64,000 nt of DNA from Rubrivivax sp. (GTDB taxonomy: Bacteria > Pseudomonadota > Gammaproteobacteria > Burkholderiales > Burkholderiaceae_C), in assembly GCA_022842595.1 (NCBI GenBank), contig JALHPF010000006.1, forward strand, positions 62,001 to 126,000. The letters are read 5' to 3'. The translations under genes and the position numbers were made by a program. The notes under the pieces are model-generated. The model made no database searches. It was not told the DNA's origin and saw nothing but the letters and a program-made list of their open reading frames with translations. Shown here piece by piece: positions 44,196-51,870 of this stretch; within the stretch, counting starts at the first letter, position 1, and each line of letters opens with the position of its first letter.

Positions 44196-45101
44196 ATGGT
44201 TACCTACAAGCTGCCGCGCAAGGCGGCAGCGCTCGTGCTGGTACTGCTCGCGCTTGCTGTCGCCGCCCGGTGGGCCTGGCAGCACATCAGCCGCCCTTGG
44301 GGCGCTCAGGCCGTGAGCTTCACGCCAGCCAGCCGGCAGTGTGGCCAAGAGGGGCCGCTGCGTTACTGCGTGCACCGCGCTGCGGGCGGCGTGAACGGGG
44401 ACGTGCTCTACCACCTGCACGGCCGCAACCTCGAAGCCGAAGTCTGGAACGACCCGACGTACTTCACCGCCCTGCTTCAGGCGCACTGGCAGAACGCAGG
44501 CCTGTTGCCGCCCACGGTCATCTCGCTGTCCTACGGCGCGGTATGGCTGCTGGCACCGAAGGGCCAGGCCGAACACAGCGGCCTGCTGGATACGATCTGG
44601 CCGGACATCGGCGCGATCGAAGCGCGCGTGGGCCAGCCAAAGCGCCGCTTGCTGATGGGTGAATCGATGGGGGGATTGAACAGCCTGGTGCTGGGACTGA
44701 GCCAACCCCAGCACTTCGACAAAGTAGCCGCCTTGTGCCCGGCCGTCTACCTGGATTCGCCTTTCACGCCGCTCAGCCAGAGCCGCGAGGCGATGGTGCG
44801 CACCGGTGCCGACCCCCGCATCATCTTCGGCATCTGGCAACTGTCCCGAAGCTACGTGTCCAATGCCGAGGAGTGGCGCCGTTTTTCACCGCTGGCGCTG
44901 ATCGAGGGCGATGCTGTCCAGGAGGCGCGCCCGAGCCTGTACCTGTCGGCGGGCCTTCACGACCGTTACGGCCTCTACGAAGGCACCGAGCGCCTGGCGC
45001 AACACGCTGCGCAACGCGGACTGCCCACCGAGTGGCACCCGCTTTACGGGGGGCACTGTGCCATCGACATCGCATCGTTGGGGGGGTTCCTGGTTCGGTG
45101 A
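44196..45101 (+). CDS. Alpha/beta hydrolase, esterase-like, membrane-anchored or exported
   Basis: A 301-residue protein with an N-terminal hydrophobic segment (AALVLVLLALAVAARWAW, about 11-28) that may anchor or export it. The catalytic domain has VLYHLHGRNLEAE (oxyanion side), Ser157 in MGESMGGLNS, an Asp candidate in GLHDRYGLYE, and His in YGGHCAIDI. This matches esterase-D/feruloyl-esterase-like folds. A CAGGAGAA ribosome site precedes the ATG at 44196. It lies 80 bases after the PadR-linked membrane protein, possibly in the same transcript. Confidence 0.78.
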   Translation: MVTYKLPRKAAALVLVLLALAVAARWAWQHISRPWGAQAVSFTPASRQCGQEGPLRYCVHRAAGGVNGDVLYHLHGRNLEAEVWNDPTYFTALLQAHWQNAGLLPPTVISLSYGAVWLLAPKGQAEHSGLLDTIWPDIGAIEARVGQPKRRLLMGESMGGLNSLVLGLSQPQHFDKVAALCPAVYLDSPFTPLSQSREAMVRTGADPRIIFGIWQLSRSYVSNAEEWRRFSPLALIEGDAVQEARPSLYLSAGLHDRYGLYEGTERLAQHAAQRGLPTEWHPLYGGHCAIDIASLGGFLVR

Positions 45102-45471
45102 CGATTCCAGACCTGCTCGCTCGCACTGATCGGCTGGGCGATCCACTCCGAACACCTTCAGGCTGCCAGCGTCGCGTGCCGCATCGGCAGACTTGTGATG
45201 GGCCACTCGATCGCGATCTCGACCGGCCGCACTGGGGCGTTGAAGTCGCGGCAATCGATGTCGCACTAGGGTCGAATGCCGCTGGTCACCGGCAGCTGGA
45301 GCCGTTGTCGGGCCAGCACGAGGCCTGCTTGCGCAACCGGCAACGGGCCCACCCATGTGTTGTCTGGCAGATCAACGAAAGCACCGGCAAGCGCTCATGC
45401 CGCGCACACTACGGGGTAGCTCGCACCCGCGTTGCTCCAGGCTGACGTGTGTCGCTGGACCGACCTTGCCC
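45102..45471. other. Intergenic region, 370 bases, possible gene remnant
   Basis: No intact gene. On the minus strand a frame of about 85 codons between roughly 45390 and 45155 reads like coding sequence (LAGAFVDLPDNTWVGPLPVA, then IDCRDFNAPVRPVEIAIEWP) but is interrupted by a TAG and has no start. I could not name it. It may be a leftover of a lost gene. Confidence 0.35.
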
Positions 45472-46161
45472 ATGCACGCATCGACCCTGAAACCGCGCGT
45501 ACCACCCACCCTTCCAAGGCCACAGTTGCCGCGGCTCTACACCTTTCGCCGCTGCCCGTACGCCATGCGCGCACGGATGGCGCTGCTGCAGGCCGGTCGG
45601 GCCTTCGAGGCGGTGGAGGTCAGCTTGCGCGACAAGCCTGCAAGCCTGCTGGCCTTGTCGCCCAAGGCGACGGTACCCGTGCTGCAGCTGCCCGATGGCA
45701 GCGTGATCGAGGAGAGTTGGGACATCCTGCGCTGGGCACTCGCCTCGTTCGATGAGCAGGGCTGGTGGGCACGGGCGCAGTCGCCTGCCAACCTGGACCT
45801 GGTACAGCGCAACGACGGCGACTTCAAGCGTCACCTCGACCGCTGGAAGTACCCCCAGCGCAACGAAAGTGGCTCCCTCACGCCAGACGCACACCGCGAC
45901 AGGGCGCTGGATGCGCTGCTGCAACCGCTGGAGGCCCGGCTGCTCGGCGCGCCCTTCCTGGGCGGCGCCACGCCCTGCGCCACCGACTTGGCGGTGATGC
46001 CCTTCGTCCGCCAGTTCGCCTCGGTGGACCCGGGGTGGTTTGCTGCGCAGAACGTGCCCTCGGTACGGGCCTGGCTGGACGGCTGGCTCGTCAGCCCGCT
46101 TTTTGTGGCGTGCATGGTCAAGTTGCCGGCGCAAGGTGCGATTCGCTTCCCGTCCCTCTAA
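45472..46161 (+). CDS. Glutathione S-transferase-like protein
   Basis: A 229-residue protein with an N-terminal thioredoxin-fold GST domain (LYTFRRCPYAMRARMALLQAG, with CPYAMRAR around residues 28-35, then TVPVLQLPDGSVIEESWDIL, the glutathione-binding VPVL/ES motif). A helical C-terminal domain follows, with SVDPGWFAAQNVPSVRAWLDGWL. The CPYAMRAR motif is typical of a GST subgroup with a redox cysteine. The first 16 residues (MHASTLKPRVPPTLP) look like an extension. It stands alone between two non-coding gaps. Confidence 0.85.
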   Translation: MHASTLKPRVPPTLPRPQLPRLYTFRRCPYAMRARMALLQAGRAFEAVEVSLRDKPASLLALSPKATVPVLQLPDGSVIEESWDILRWALASFDEQGWWARAQSPANLDLVQRNDGDFKRHLDRWKYPQRNESGSLTPDAHRDRALDALLQPLEARLLGAPFLGGATPCATDLAVMPFVRQFASVDPGWFAAQNVPSVRAWLDGWLVSPLFVACMVKLPAQGAIRFPSL

Positions 46162-46473
46162 CGCTGGCTCGACTGTCGACCGCATCTCGGTCTGAGCTCG
46201 TTCCGGTCCTGGCAGCGGGGCGCCCTGAAGTCACGGCACGCGACCAGCAGCACCAGGCTTGGCCGAGCCGGAGCGCTCAGCTTGACCCTGATTCAGGGGC
46301 AGGGGGTCAGCGCTGAGCCCGCTTGCACGACCCGCGACCGTCGTGCGCTTGCCTGACGCTCAAGGTTCGTACGTTGCCGAGACTTGGCGGCACGCGCTCT
46401 CGCTGCAAGCTGCGAGCTGCGGTCCGCAGCCTGAAATCCAGGGATCCATGGCCACCCCAGGTATCGTGTCGCC
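46162..46473. other. Intergenic region, 312 bases
   Basis: No gene seen. The only structure noticed is the long interrupted inverted repeat at 46275-46318, listed separately. The right end is the upstream region of the iminopeptidase-like gene, with no clear -35/-10 pair. Confidence 0.6.
46275..46318. repeat. Interrupted inverted repeat
   Basis: GCTCAGC (46275-46281) pairs with GCTGAGC (46312-46318), and TGACCC (46284-46289) with GGGTCA (46304-46309), giving a 13-bp two-part stem. No U-run follows, so it is a weak terminator candidate; it could also be an operator or a mobile-element scar. Confidence 0.4.
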
Positions 46474-47706
46474 ATGCGCACCATCTACCGTATTCCTGGC
46501 GCTGTGCTGATAGAGCGCGAGCACGCCGTTCCCTTGGTTCACAGCGACCGGCAGCGCGGCAACATCAGCGTGTTCACGCGCGAGGTGGCAGCGCCCGACG
46601 GTGGCGACCGCCCCTATCTCGTCTTCCTGCAGGGTGGCCCCGGCTTCGAGGCCACGCGCCCCACGAGCCCACCCTCTGGCTGGCTGGCGCGCGCCTTGGC
46701 TGACTTTCGCGTGTTGCTGCTGGACCAGCGCGGCACCGGGCGCTCCACGCCGGTCGGGTCTGTCATCCCGGGTGCCACGCCCGCCGATCAGGCCGAGTAC
46801 CTCACTCACTTTCGCGCGGACTCGATCGTGCGCGACCTCGAACTGATCCGCGCCGACCTTGGCGTCGAGCGTTGGAGCCTGCTCGGCCAGAGCTTTGGCG
46901 GCTTCACGGCGCTCAGCTACCTCTCGCTGGCCCCCGAGGCCCTGCGCGAGGTGCTCATCACCGGCGGCCTGGCGCCGGTGACCGGCCGGTCGGTCGACGA
47001 GGTCTACGCGGCCACCTGGGCGCGCACGCGTGAAGCCAACCAGCGTTACCACGCGCGCTACCCGGGCGACCTCGACCGTCTGCGCACCCTCCTGCGCCGG
47101 CTCGACGAAGAAGACCATCGTCTGCCCAACGGCGACCGCCTCACCGCGCGCCGGTTCCGCCAGACCGGGATGTGGCTGGGCGACAGCACCGGCTTCGAGC
47201 GGCTGCATCACCTGCTTGAGCTGCCCATCATGTCACCGGCCTTCCTGTGGGATGCGCAGCAGGCCTCGGCCTGGGAGCGCAACCCGATCTACGCGACGCT
47301 GCATGAGTCCTGTTATGCCGATGGCGGCGCCACACGCTGGGCGGCGCACCGCCTGGCCCCGGAAGACGCGGTGAGCGGTGAGCTGCTCGGTGGAGAGCAT
47401 GTCTTTCCCTGGATGTGGGACGAGCATGCGGGGCTGCACGCCCACCGCGAGGCCGCGCGCCGGCTCGCCGAGCATCCATGGCCGCGCCTGTACGACACCG
47501 AGCGACTGGCACGCAACGAGGTGCCCATCGCTGCGACGGTGTACGTCGACGACATGTACGTGGACCGCTCTTTGGCCGAGGACACCGTGCGACGCGTGCG
47601 GGGTTTGCGTGCATGGATCACCAACGAGTACGCCCACAACGGTCTGCGTGCCGATGGCGAGCGCATCGTGGGCCGCCTGCTCGACATGGTGCGCGGCAGG
47701 GCTTGA
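46474..47706 (+). CDS. Proline iminopeptidase-like alpha/beta hydrolase (S33 family)
   Basis: A 410-residue S33 peptidase-like protein: LVFLQGGPGFEATRP carries the HGGPG-type oxyanion motif in the QGGPG form, LLLDQRGTGRSTP follows, and Ser140 sits in LGQSFGGFTALSYL. An Asp candidate is in AATVYVDDMYVD and the His in NEYAHNGLR. The order and length fit the proline iminopeptidase/prolyl aminopeptidase branch, which removes N-terminal proline from peptides in the cytoplasm. It is single, with gaps of 312 and 403 bases on either side. Confidence 0.85.
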   Translation: MRTIYRIPGAVLIEREHAVPLVHSDRQRGNISVFTREVAAPDGGDRPYLVFLQGGPGFEATRPTSPPSGWLARALADFRVLLLDQRGTGRSTPVGSVIPGATPADQAEYLTHFRADSIVRDLELIRADLGVERWSLLGQSFGGFTALSYLSLAPEALREVLITGGLAPVTGRSVDEVYAATWARTREANQRYHARYPGDLDRLRTLLRRLDEEDHRLPNGDRLTARRFRQTGMWLGDSTGFERLHHLLELPIMSPAFLWDAQQASAWERNPIYATLHESCYADGGATRWAAHRLAPEDAVSGELLGGEHVFPWMWDEHAGLHAHREAARRLAEHPWPRLYDTERLARNEVPIAATVYVDDMYVDRSLAEDTVRRVRGLRAWITNEYAHNGLRADGERIVGRLLDMVRGRA

Positions 47707-48109
47707 GCCAGACAACCGCGCGCATGCGGTCTGGGCCATGCAGGTCTTGTCGCGGTCGAAGTGGGGCTGATGGTCGACAGTCAGGGCTCGCTCGACCGAT
47801 GGCGCCAGGCTTGCAGTGCTGCGCGATGAGCGGGTTGACGCAGGTGCGGGCACTCGCGCAATGCGCCAACAAGCCGACTCTTGGTTCGGCAGCGCAAGAG
47901 CTCGGGTACCGATAGGCTGATCCTGCCCCGAAGGTAGTGCGAAAAAGCGAAACGGCTGCCGGGTAACCCCAGCAGCCGTGACTGTTTCTGAATTCAGGAT
48001 CTGGATCGGCTATGTGCTGAAGCCCAGCTTGCAGTAGGGCACGACTTGGCAGTGAAGCCAGCTTATGCCCGACTCGACAAATGGAACGCCGGCAGCGGCG
48101 GTTCCGAAC
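47707..48109. other. Intergenic region, 403 bases, downstream of tRNA-Arg
   Basis: No gene seen. Contains the hairpin at 47952-47979 that probably ends the tRNA transcript on the minus strand. No duplicate of the tRNA 3' end (attachment-site repeat) was found by eye here or near 42600. Confidence 0.55.
47940..47979 (-). terminator. Terminator downstream of tRNA-Arg
   Basis: ACGGCTGC (47952-47959) pairs with GCAGCCGT (47972-47979), with an inner CGGG/CCCC extension. On the minus strand the stem is followed by TTTCGCTTTTTCG. It lies about 130 bases past the tRNA 3' end. Confidence 0.6.
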
Positions 48110-48184
48110 TGGTGCGACCGGCAAGAATCGAACTTGCGACTAAGCCTTCGGAGGGCCCAATGATATCCACTTCACCACGGTCGC
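48110..48184 (-). tRNA. tRNA-Arg (anticodon CCG)
   Basis: On the minus strand a 75-base cloverleaf begins GCGACCG (48184-48178) and ends CGGTCGC plus A and an encoded CCA (to 48110). The acceptor stem is seven perfect pairs. The anticodon loop is CTCCGAA on a GGGCC/GGCTT stem, giving CCG for the Arg codon CGG. The T arm carries GTTCGATTC. It is a common integration target, and an accessory-looking block lies directly downstream of it. Confidence 0.93.
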
Positions 48185-48197
48185 ACGGCAACTGCGG

Positions 48198-48203
48198 ATT
48201 CTA
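48198..48203 (-). promoter_or_regulatory. -10 element of tRNA-Arg
   Basis: TAGAAT on the minus strand, 13 bases before the mature tRNA 5' end. No clear -35 at the standard distance. Confidence 0.5.
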
Positions 48204-48258
48204 GCGCTGCCGCGGCGTGCAGCGCCCTGGCGCCGTCGGGCAGTGCAGCCCGCCTGCC

Positions 48259-48264
48259 TATAAT
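48259..48264 (+). promoter_or_regulatory. -10 element of the cytochrome c gene
   Basis: Consensus TATAAT, 53 bases upstream of the ATG at 48318. The -35 is weak. It is back to back with the tRNA promoter. Confidence 0.55.
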
Positions 48265-48317
48265 CCGCCGTTTTTGCCGAACTCCCGGCCTCTTCCAGGC
48301 CTTTGCCAGAGCAGCGA

Positions 48318-48887
48318 ATGAACGACGCCCACGATACTGCCCACGACGCCCCCCACGAAGGCCCGATCAAGACACCGAAGCAGCTGATTGCTGCGGTCGT
48401 CGCGTCTTTCATCGTGCCGATCCTGATCATCGTGCTGCTGGCCAACTACGTCGACTTCGGCACCAAGCCGGCCGCTGGCAGCGATGGCCTGGGCGCGGAA
48501 GCCGTCGCCCGCCGCCTGCAGCCCATCGGTTCGATCGAGGTGCGCGACGCGTCGGCGCCGCGTGTGCTGCGCGCCGGCGAAGTGGTCTACAACGGCCAGT
48601 GCGCGGCCTGCCACGCGGCCGGTGCCGCCGGTGCGCCCAAGCTGGGCGATGCCGCTGCCTGGGGCCCGCGTATCCAGACTGGCTACGAAGCCCTGCTGAA
48701 TTCCTCGCTGAAGGGCAAGGGCGCGATGGGCGCGCAAGGTGGCGGTGAATACAGCGATATCGAGATCGGCCGCGCCGTCGTCTACATGGCCAACCAGGCA
48801 GGTGCGAAGTTCGCAGAGCCGCAGGCGCCTGCGGCTGCTGCGTCGGCAGCCGACGGCGCCGCCAGCGCCGCCAGCGCCCCGAAGTAG
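48318..48887 (+). CDS. Membrane-anchored c5-type cytochrome
   Basis: A 189-residue protein with a His/Asp-rich N-terminus (NDAHDTAHDAPHEG), one membrane helix at about 23-45 (IAAVVASFIVPILIIVLLANYV), and a monohaem domain with CAACH at residues 95-99 and a methionine in GKGAMGAQGG as the likely axial ligand. The tail is Ala/Ser-rich. It resembles c5-type cytochromes that donate electrons to terminal oxidases in betaproteobacteria. It ends in a strong terminator. Confidence 0.9.
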   Translation: MNDAHDTAHDAPHEGPIKTPKQLIAAVVASFIVPILIIVLLANYVDFGTKPAAGSDGLGAEAVARRLQPIGSIEVRDASAPRVLRAGEVVYNGQCAACHAAGAAGAPKLGDAAAWGPRIQTGYEALLNSSLKGKGAMGAQGGGEYSDIEIGRAVVYMANQAGAKFAEPQAPAAAASAADGAASAASAPK

Positions 48888-48916
48888 GCAGTTCTTCGCG
48901 GTCGGCCGGCATCCAG

Positions 48917-48955
48917 CGGGCCACACCGGGCGTAAAGCCGGGTGTGGCCCGTTTT
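48917..48955 (+). terminator. Rho-independent terminator of the cytochrome gene
   Basis: CGGGCCACACC (48917-48927) pairs with GGTGTGGCCCG (48941-48951), with further pairing inside the loop, followed by TTTT. It also faces the DUF2946-like gene ending at 48959. Confidence 0.9.
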
Positions 48956-48958
48956 CAT

Positions 48959-49498
48959 TCATCCCCCCTCAAGCGGCGGCCTCGGCACAAGCCGATAGCC
49001 GAAGCGTTGCGGCATGGCCGCGAAGGCCAGTTCCTGCGGCTGCGGCCAGGCGCCGGCTTCGATGGCCTGTGCGGCAATGCCCGTGTCGAGCGTGTGCACG
49101 AGGCCGAAGCCCAGGTTCGTCAACACGAAGAGGCGGCCGTTCTCGTCGAGCCAGGCCCCGTCGAACTCGGCCGGCAAGCCGGTGTGCGACTGCAGCGGCC
49201 AGCCCGCGCTCGCCTGCACGCGCCAGACCCAGGGTGCGGCTTCCAGGTCGACGTAGACGCGCTGCGGGCCGTTCTGGAAGTACCAGGCGCCGTTGGCGTC
49301 GGCCAGGTAGTTGCGCTCGATGAAAGCGCGCAGCTTTTCATGGTCGACGCGGCTGCCCTTCACCTGCGGAAACGGCCCGGCCGCCTGCGCCCGGTCGTCG
49401 CGCATGTACCAGTGGCCGCGCGCGTCCAGCGCCAGCCAGCCGTGGCAATGCGGCACGTTGGGCCATTTCTGCATGGCTTGCAGAACGAGATCGTCCAT
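48959..49498 (-). CDS. DUF2946-like family protein
   Basis: A 179-residue protein: MDDLVLQAMQKWPNVPHCHG, DARGHWYMRDD, NYLADANGAWYFQNGPQRVYVDLEAAP, LTNLGFGLVHT. This pattern matches the DUF2946 proteins I recall from betaproteobacteria, which all start with MDDLVLQAM-KWPNVP. No signal peptide or catalytic motif; function unknown. It follows the YheT-like hydrolase gene on the same strand by 18 bases and shares a terminator region with the cytochrome gene. Confidence 0.75.
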   Translation of the reverse strand: MDDLVLQAMQKWPNVPHCHGWLALDARGHWYMRDDRAQAAGPFPQVKGSRVDHEKLRAFIERNYLADANGAWYFQNGPQRVYVDLEAAPWVWRVQASAGWPLQSHTGLPAEFDGAWLDENGRLFVLTNLGFGLVHTLDTGIAAQAIEAGAWPQPQELAFAAMPQRFGYRLVPRPPLEGG

Positions 49499-49516
49499 CG
49501 GCGCAGTGTCGCGCGG

Positions 49517-50542
49517 CTAGCCGTGGCTGGCCAGCCAGTCGGCTACCGCCGTGGGCATGGCCAGGGTATTCGTGGGGAAGCCACCGGCCGGGAAGCCCAC
49601 GTGCCCGCCGGCGGCCGGCTGCCACAGCGTCACGAAGCGCCCCACGTCCTGCTGCGCCGGCAGGTGCGAGGCTGGCACGAACGGGTCGTTGCGGGCGTTC
49701 AGCACCAGCGCCGGAATGCGCACGCGGCCCAGGTGCGGCTGGGCCGACGCGCGGTTCCAGTAGTCGGGCGTGTCGCGGAAACCGTGCAGCGGCGCGGTGA
49801 AGACATCGTCGAACTCGTACAGCGTGCGCGCCGCAGCGAGGCGTTCGCGGTCGAACAGCCCTGGGTGCTGCTGCCACTTGGCCAGGGCCTTGGGCTTCAT
49901 CGTCGCCAGGAACATGCGCGAATACACGGCCCAGTTGAAACCGCTGTCGATGGCGCGGCCGGCAGCGGCCAGGTCGATCGGCGAACAGACCGTGGCCACC
50001 GCGCCGGCCACGGCGGCGGCGCTGTCGCCGGCTTCCTGGGCCCAGCGCAGCAGCGCGTTGCCGCCCAGCGAGATGCCCACCACCAGCAGCGGCGCCGTGG
50101 CCCGGGCGCGCAGGCGCTGCAACACCCAGCCGATTTCCTCGAAGTCGCCCGAGTGGTAGGCGCGCGGCGCACGGTTGAGTTCGCCCGAGCAACCACGGAA
50201 GTGCGGCACCGCGTAGGCCCAGCCGCGCTGCCGCGCCACGCTCGCGAAGGCCTGCGCGTACTGGCTGCCCGACGTGCCTTCCAGGCCGTGGAAGAGCACC
50301 AGCTGGCGCTGTGCGGGCGCGTCGGCAGCGGGAAGGCTGTGGTCGACGTCGATGAAGTCGCCGTCGGGCGTGTCCCAGCGTTCGCGCCGCCATTGCAGGG
50401 CCGGGCCCGGCAGGTGCTGGCGTGACAGCCGCGCCGCCCACAGGGTCTGCAGGTTGCCGCCCGGCAGCCAGGCCGGCGGCCGGTAGCGCTGCGCGAACGT
50501 TGGCCCGGGGGTGGCCGATGTCGGGGCCACGGGTGCGGCCAC
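49517..50542 (-). CDS. YheT family alpha/beta hydrolase
   Basis: A 341-residue hydrolase of the YheT/EMB8 family: YRPPAWLPGGNLQTLWAAR is the family's N-terminal hallmark, with LVLFHGLEGTSGSQYA, Ser158 in VVGISLGGNAL, an Asp candidate in NARNDPFVP, and His in AAGGHVGFP. It probably acts on an acyl ester or thioester in the cytoplasm. The start is GTG at 50542, sharing one base with the SnoaL-like stop (TAGTG). No nearby ATG precedes the conserved N-terminus. Confidence 0.88.
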   Translation of the reverse strand: MAAPVAPTSATPGPTFAQRYRPPAWLPGGNLQTLWAARLSRQHLPGPALQWRRERWDTPDGDFIDVDHSLPAADAPAQRQLVLFHGLEGTSGSQYAQAFASVARQRGWAYAVPHFRGCSGELNRAPRAYHSGDFEEIGWVLQRLRARATAPLLVVGISLGGNALLRWAQEAGDSAAAVAGAVATVCSPIDLAAAGRAIDSGFNWAVYSRMFLATMKPKALAKWQQHPGLFDRERLAAARTLYEFDDVFTAPLHGFRDTPDYWNRASAQPHLGRVRIPALVLNARNDPFVPASHLPAQQDVGRFVTLWQPAAGGHVGFPAGGFPTNTLAMPTAVADWLASHG

Positions 50543-50988
50543 TAGTGCAGGGTGGACGGCGAGTCCGGGCCCAGGGTCGCCGGCACCGGCGAGGCCGGGC
50601 TGGCATGGTGGGCGACCAGCTGCCAGCCGAGCGCGGCCTTGACGTAGACGTTGGTGGCCAGTGCCCAGGCGGTCTGCACGCCATCGGGCGTGCTCACGGT
50701 GATGCGTTCGACCAGGTGATGCACGGCACCGCCCAGCCAGTGCAGGCGGTGCACCTGCTCGGGCTGCACGGGGATGCCGCCGTTGGCAAAGATGGCCTCG
50801 AAGCTGCTGCGGATGGCGGGCAGGCCAACCACCCGCGGGCCGCCGGGGTGCACGCACATCACTTCGTCGTCGTCGGCCCACAGCGACATCAGCAGGTCCA
50901 GGTCGCCGCGCTGCAGGGCTTCGTACAGCCGTGCTTCCAGCTCGTCGGGGTTGCTGGGCAGGCCGGCCGCGGGTGGCGCCGCGAGCAT
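50542..50988 (-). CDS. SnoaL/NTF2-like (DUF4440-type) protein
   Basis: A 148-residue protein with one NTF2-like fold: ARLYEALQRGDLDLLMSLWADDDEVMCVHPGG, IRSSFEAIFANGG, VHHLVERITVS, WALATNVYVKAALGWQLVAHHAS. The ending W-LVAHHAS is typical of the DUF4440/SnoaL-like group. Catalytic role unknown. Its stop is fused with the GTG of the YheT-like gene, so they are coupled. The PEP-CTERM protease gene begins 12 bases downstream but is transcribed toward it. Confidence 0.8.
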   Translation of the reverse strand: MLAAPPAAGLPSNPDELEARLYEALQRGDLDLLMSLWADDDEVMCVHPGGPRVVGLPAIRSSFEAIFANGGIPVQPEQVHRLHWLGGAVHHLVERITVSTPDGVQTAWALATNVYVKAALGWQLVAHHASPASPVPATLGPDSPSTLH

Positions 50989-51000
50989 CGCGCCGGGTGC

Positions 51001-51855
51001 CTAGAAGCGGGGCGCCGCGGCCGATGCGCTGCGCCGGCGCGCGGCGGCCACACCCGCCAGACCCAGGCCCCACAGCAGCCAGGTGCTGGCCTCGGGCACG
51101 CTGCTGACCCACTGGATCTGCTGCGAGTTGCCGGCAGCCGCGGCCAGCGTGGCGTCGATCCACGGCCGGTAGGCCGCCAGCTGCACGAAGCCCGAACCTG
51201 CGGGCGGCTGACCTTCGTCGCCGAGCTGGGCCGAGCTGAGCCCCAGCAGTGGCGCACTGGTGCTGTCCAGCACCCGGCCCAGGAACAGGCCGCCGCCACT
51301 GTCGCCCGACTGCACGAATGTCTGCGCGTCGAAGCTGAGCAGGTAGTTCACCGTGACCGGGCCCAGCGGGCCGCCGTCGTCGGGGTCAAGTTCGGTGGCG
51401 AATTCGCTGACCGTGGTGTACGCATAGGCGCGTGGCCCGCTGCTGTTGGCGGCGCTGACGATGGTGACGTCCAGCGCCGGGAAGCTGCCCGCGGCGAAGA
51501 GGTCGCTGCTCACCGGCTGGAAGAACGCCGCGCCCGAACCTGGCGCCAGCCGCAGCAGTGTCAGGTCGTTGGCCGGGAATGGGCCCGCGCCCGGTGCATC
51601 GAAACGGCCGATGACGCTGCGTTCACCGAAGCCGTTGGCAAACGGGATGGTGCCCGCACTCAGCGGGAAGAAAGCCGCAGCGACGTGGTTCACCGTCAGC
51701 ACCCAGTCCGGGGCCACCTGCACGCCGAAGAAGCCCACCGGCGCGAAGGCCGTGGTCGGCGTGCTGTTGGTGATGGCCTGGACCTGCAGCGTGGCCAGGG
51801 CCAGCACGCAGGCCAGGGCGATGGGGCGGGGGCCTGGCAGCGACAGCAGTTTCAT
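51001..51855 (-). CDS. Trypsin-like serine protease with PEP-CTERM sorting tail
   Basis: A 284-residue exported protein: signal peptide (LACVLALATLQVQA), then a chymotrypsin-fold domain with His57 in LTVNHVAAAF, Asp97 in ANDLTLLRL and Ser186 in QSGDSGGGLF. The C-terminus is a PEP-CTERM anchor (VPEASTWLLWGLGLAGVAAARRR, about 255-277) with VPEA in place of VPEP. PEP-CTERM proteins are processed by exosortase and tied to exopolysaccharide surfaces. An active-looking protease carrying this signal is less usual. Transcribed alone; no exosortase is in the window. Confidence 0.85.
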   Translation of the reverse strand: MKLLSLPGPRPIALACVLALATLQVQAITNSTPTTAFAPVGFFGVQVAPDWVLTVNHVAAAFFPLSAGTIPFANGFGERSVIGRFDAPGAGPFPANDLTLLRLAPGSGAAFFQPVSSDLFAAGSFPALDVTIVSAANSSGPRAYAYTTVSEFATELDPDDGGPLGPVTVNYLLSFDAQTFVQSGDSGGGLFLGRVLDSTSAPLLGLSSAQLGDEGQPPAGSGFVQLAAYRPWIDATLAAAAGNSQQIQWVSSVPEASTWLLWGLGLAGVAAARRRSASAAAPRF

Positions 51856-51870
51856 TTTCGGCTTTCTGTT

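Noticed and set aside
47415..47915. Arg-rich frame overlapping and following the iminopeptidase gene
   Set aside because: Mostly antisense or off-frame of a clear gene, and its tail past 47706 shows no motif.
42614..48184. Prophage or integrative element
   Set aside because: No integrase, structural or conjugation gene and no attachment-site duplication of the tRNA end were found; only a decayed or patchwork region is supported.
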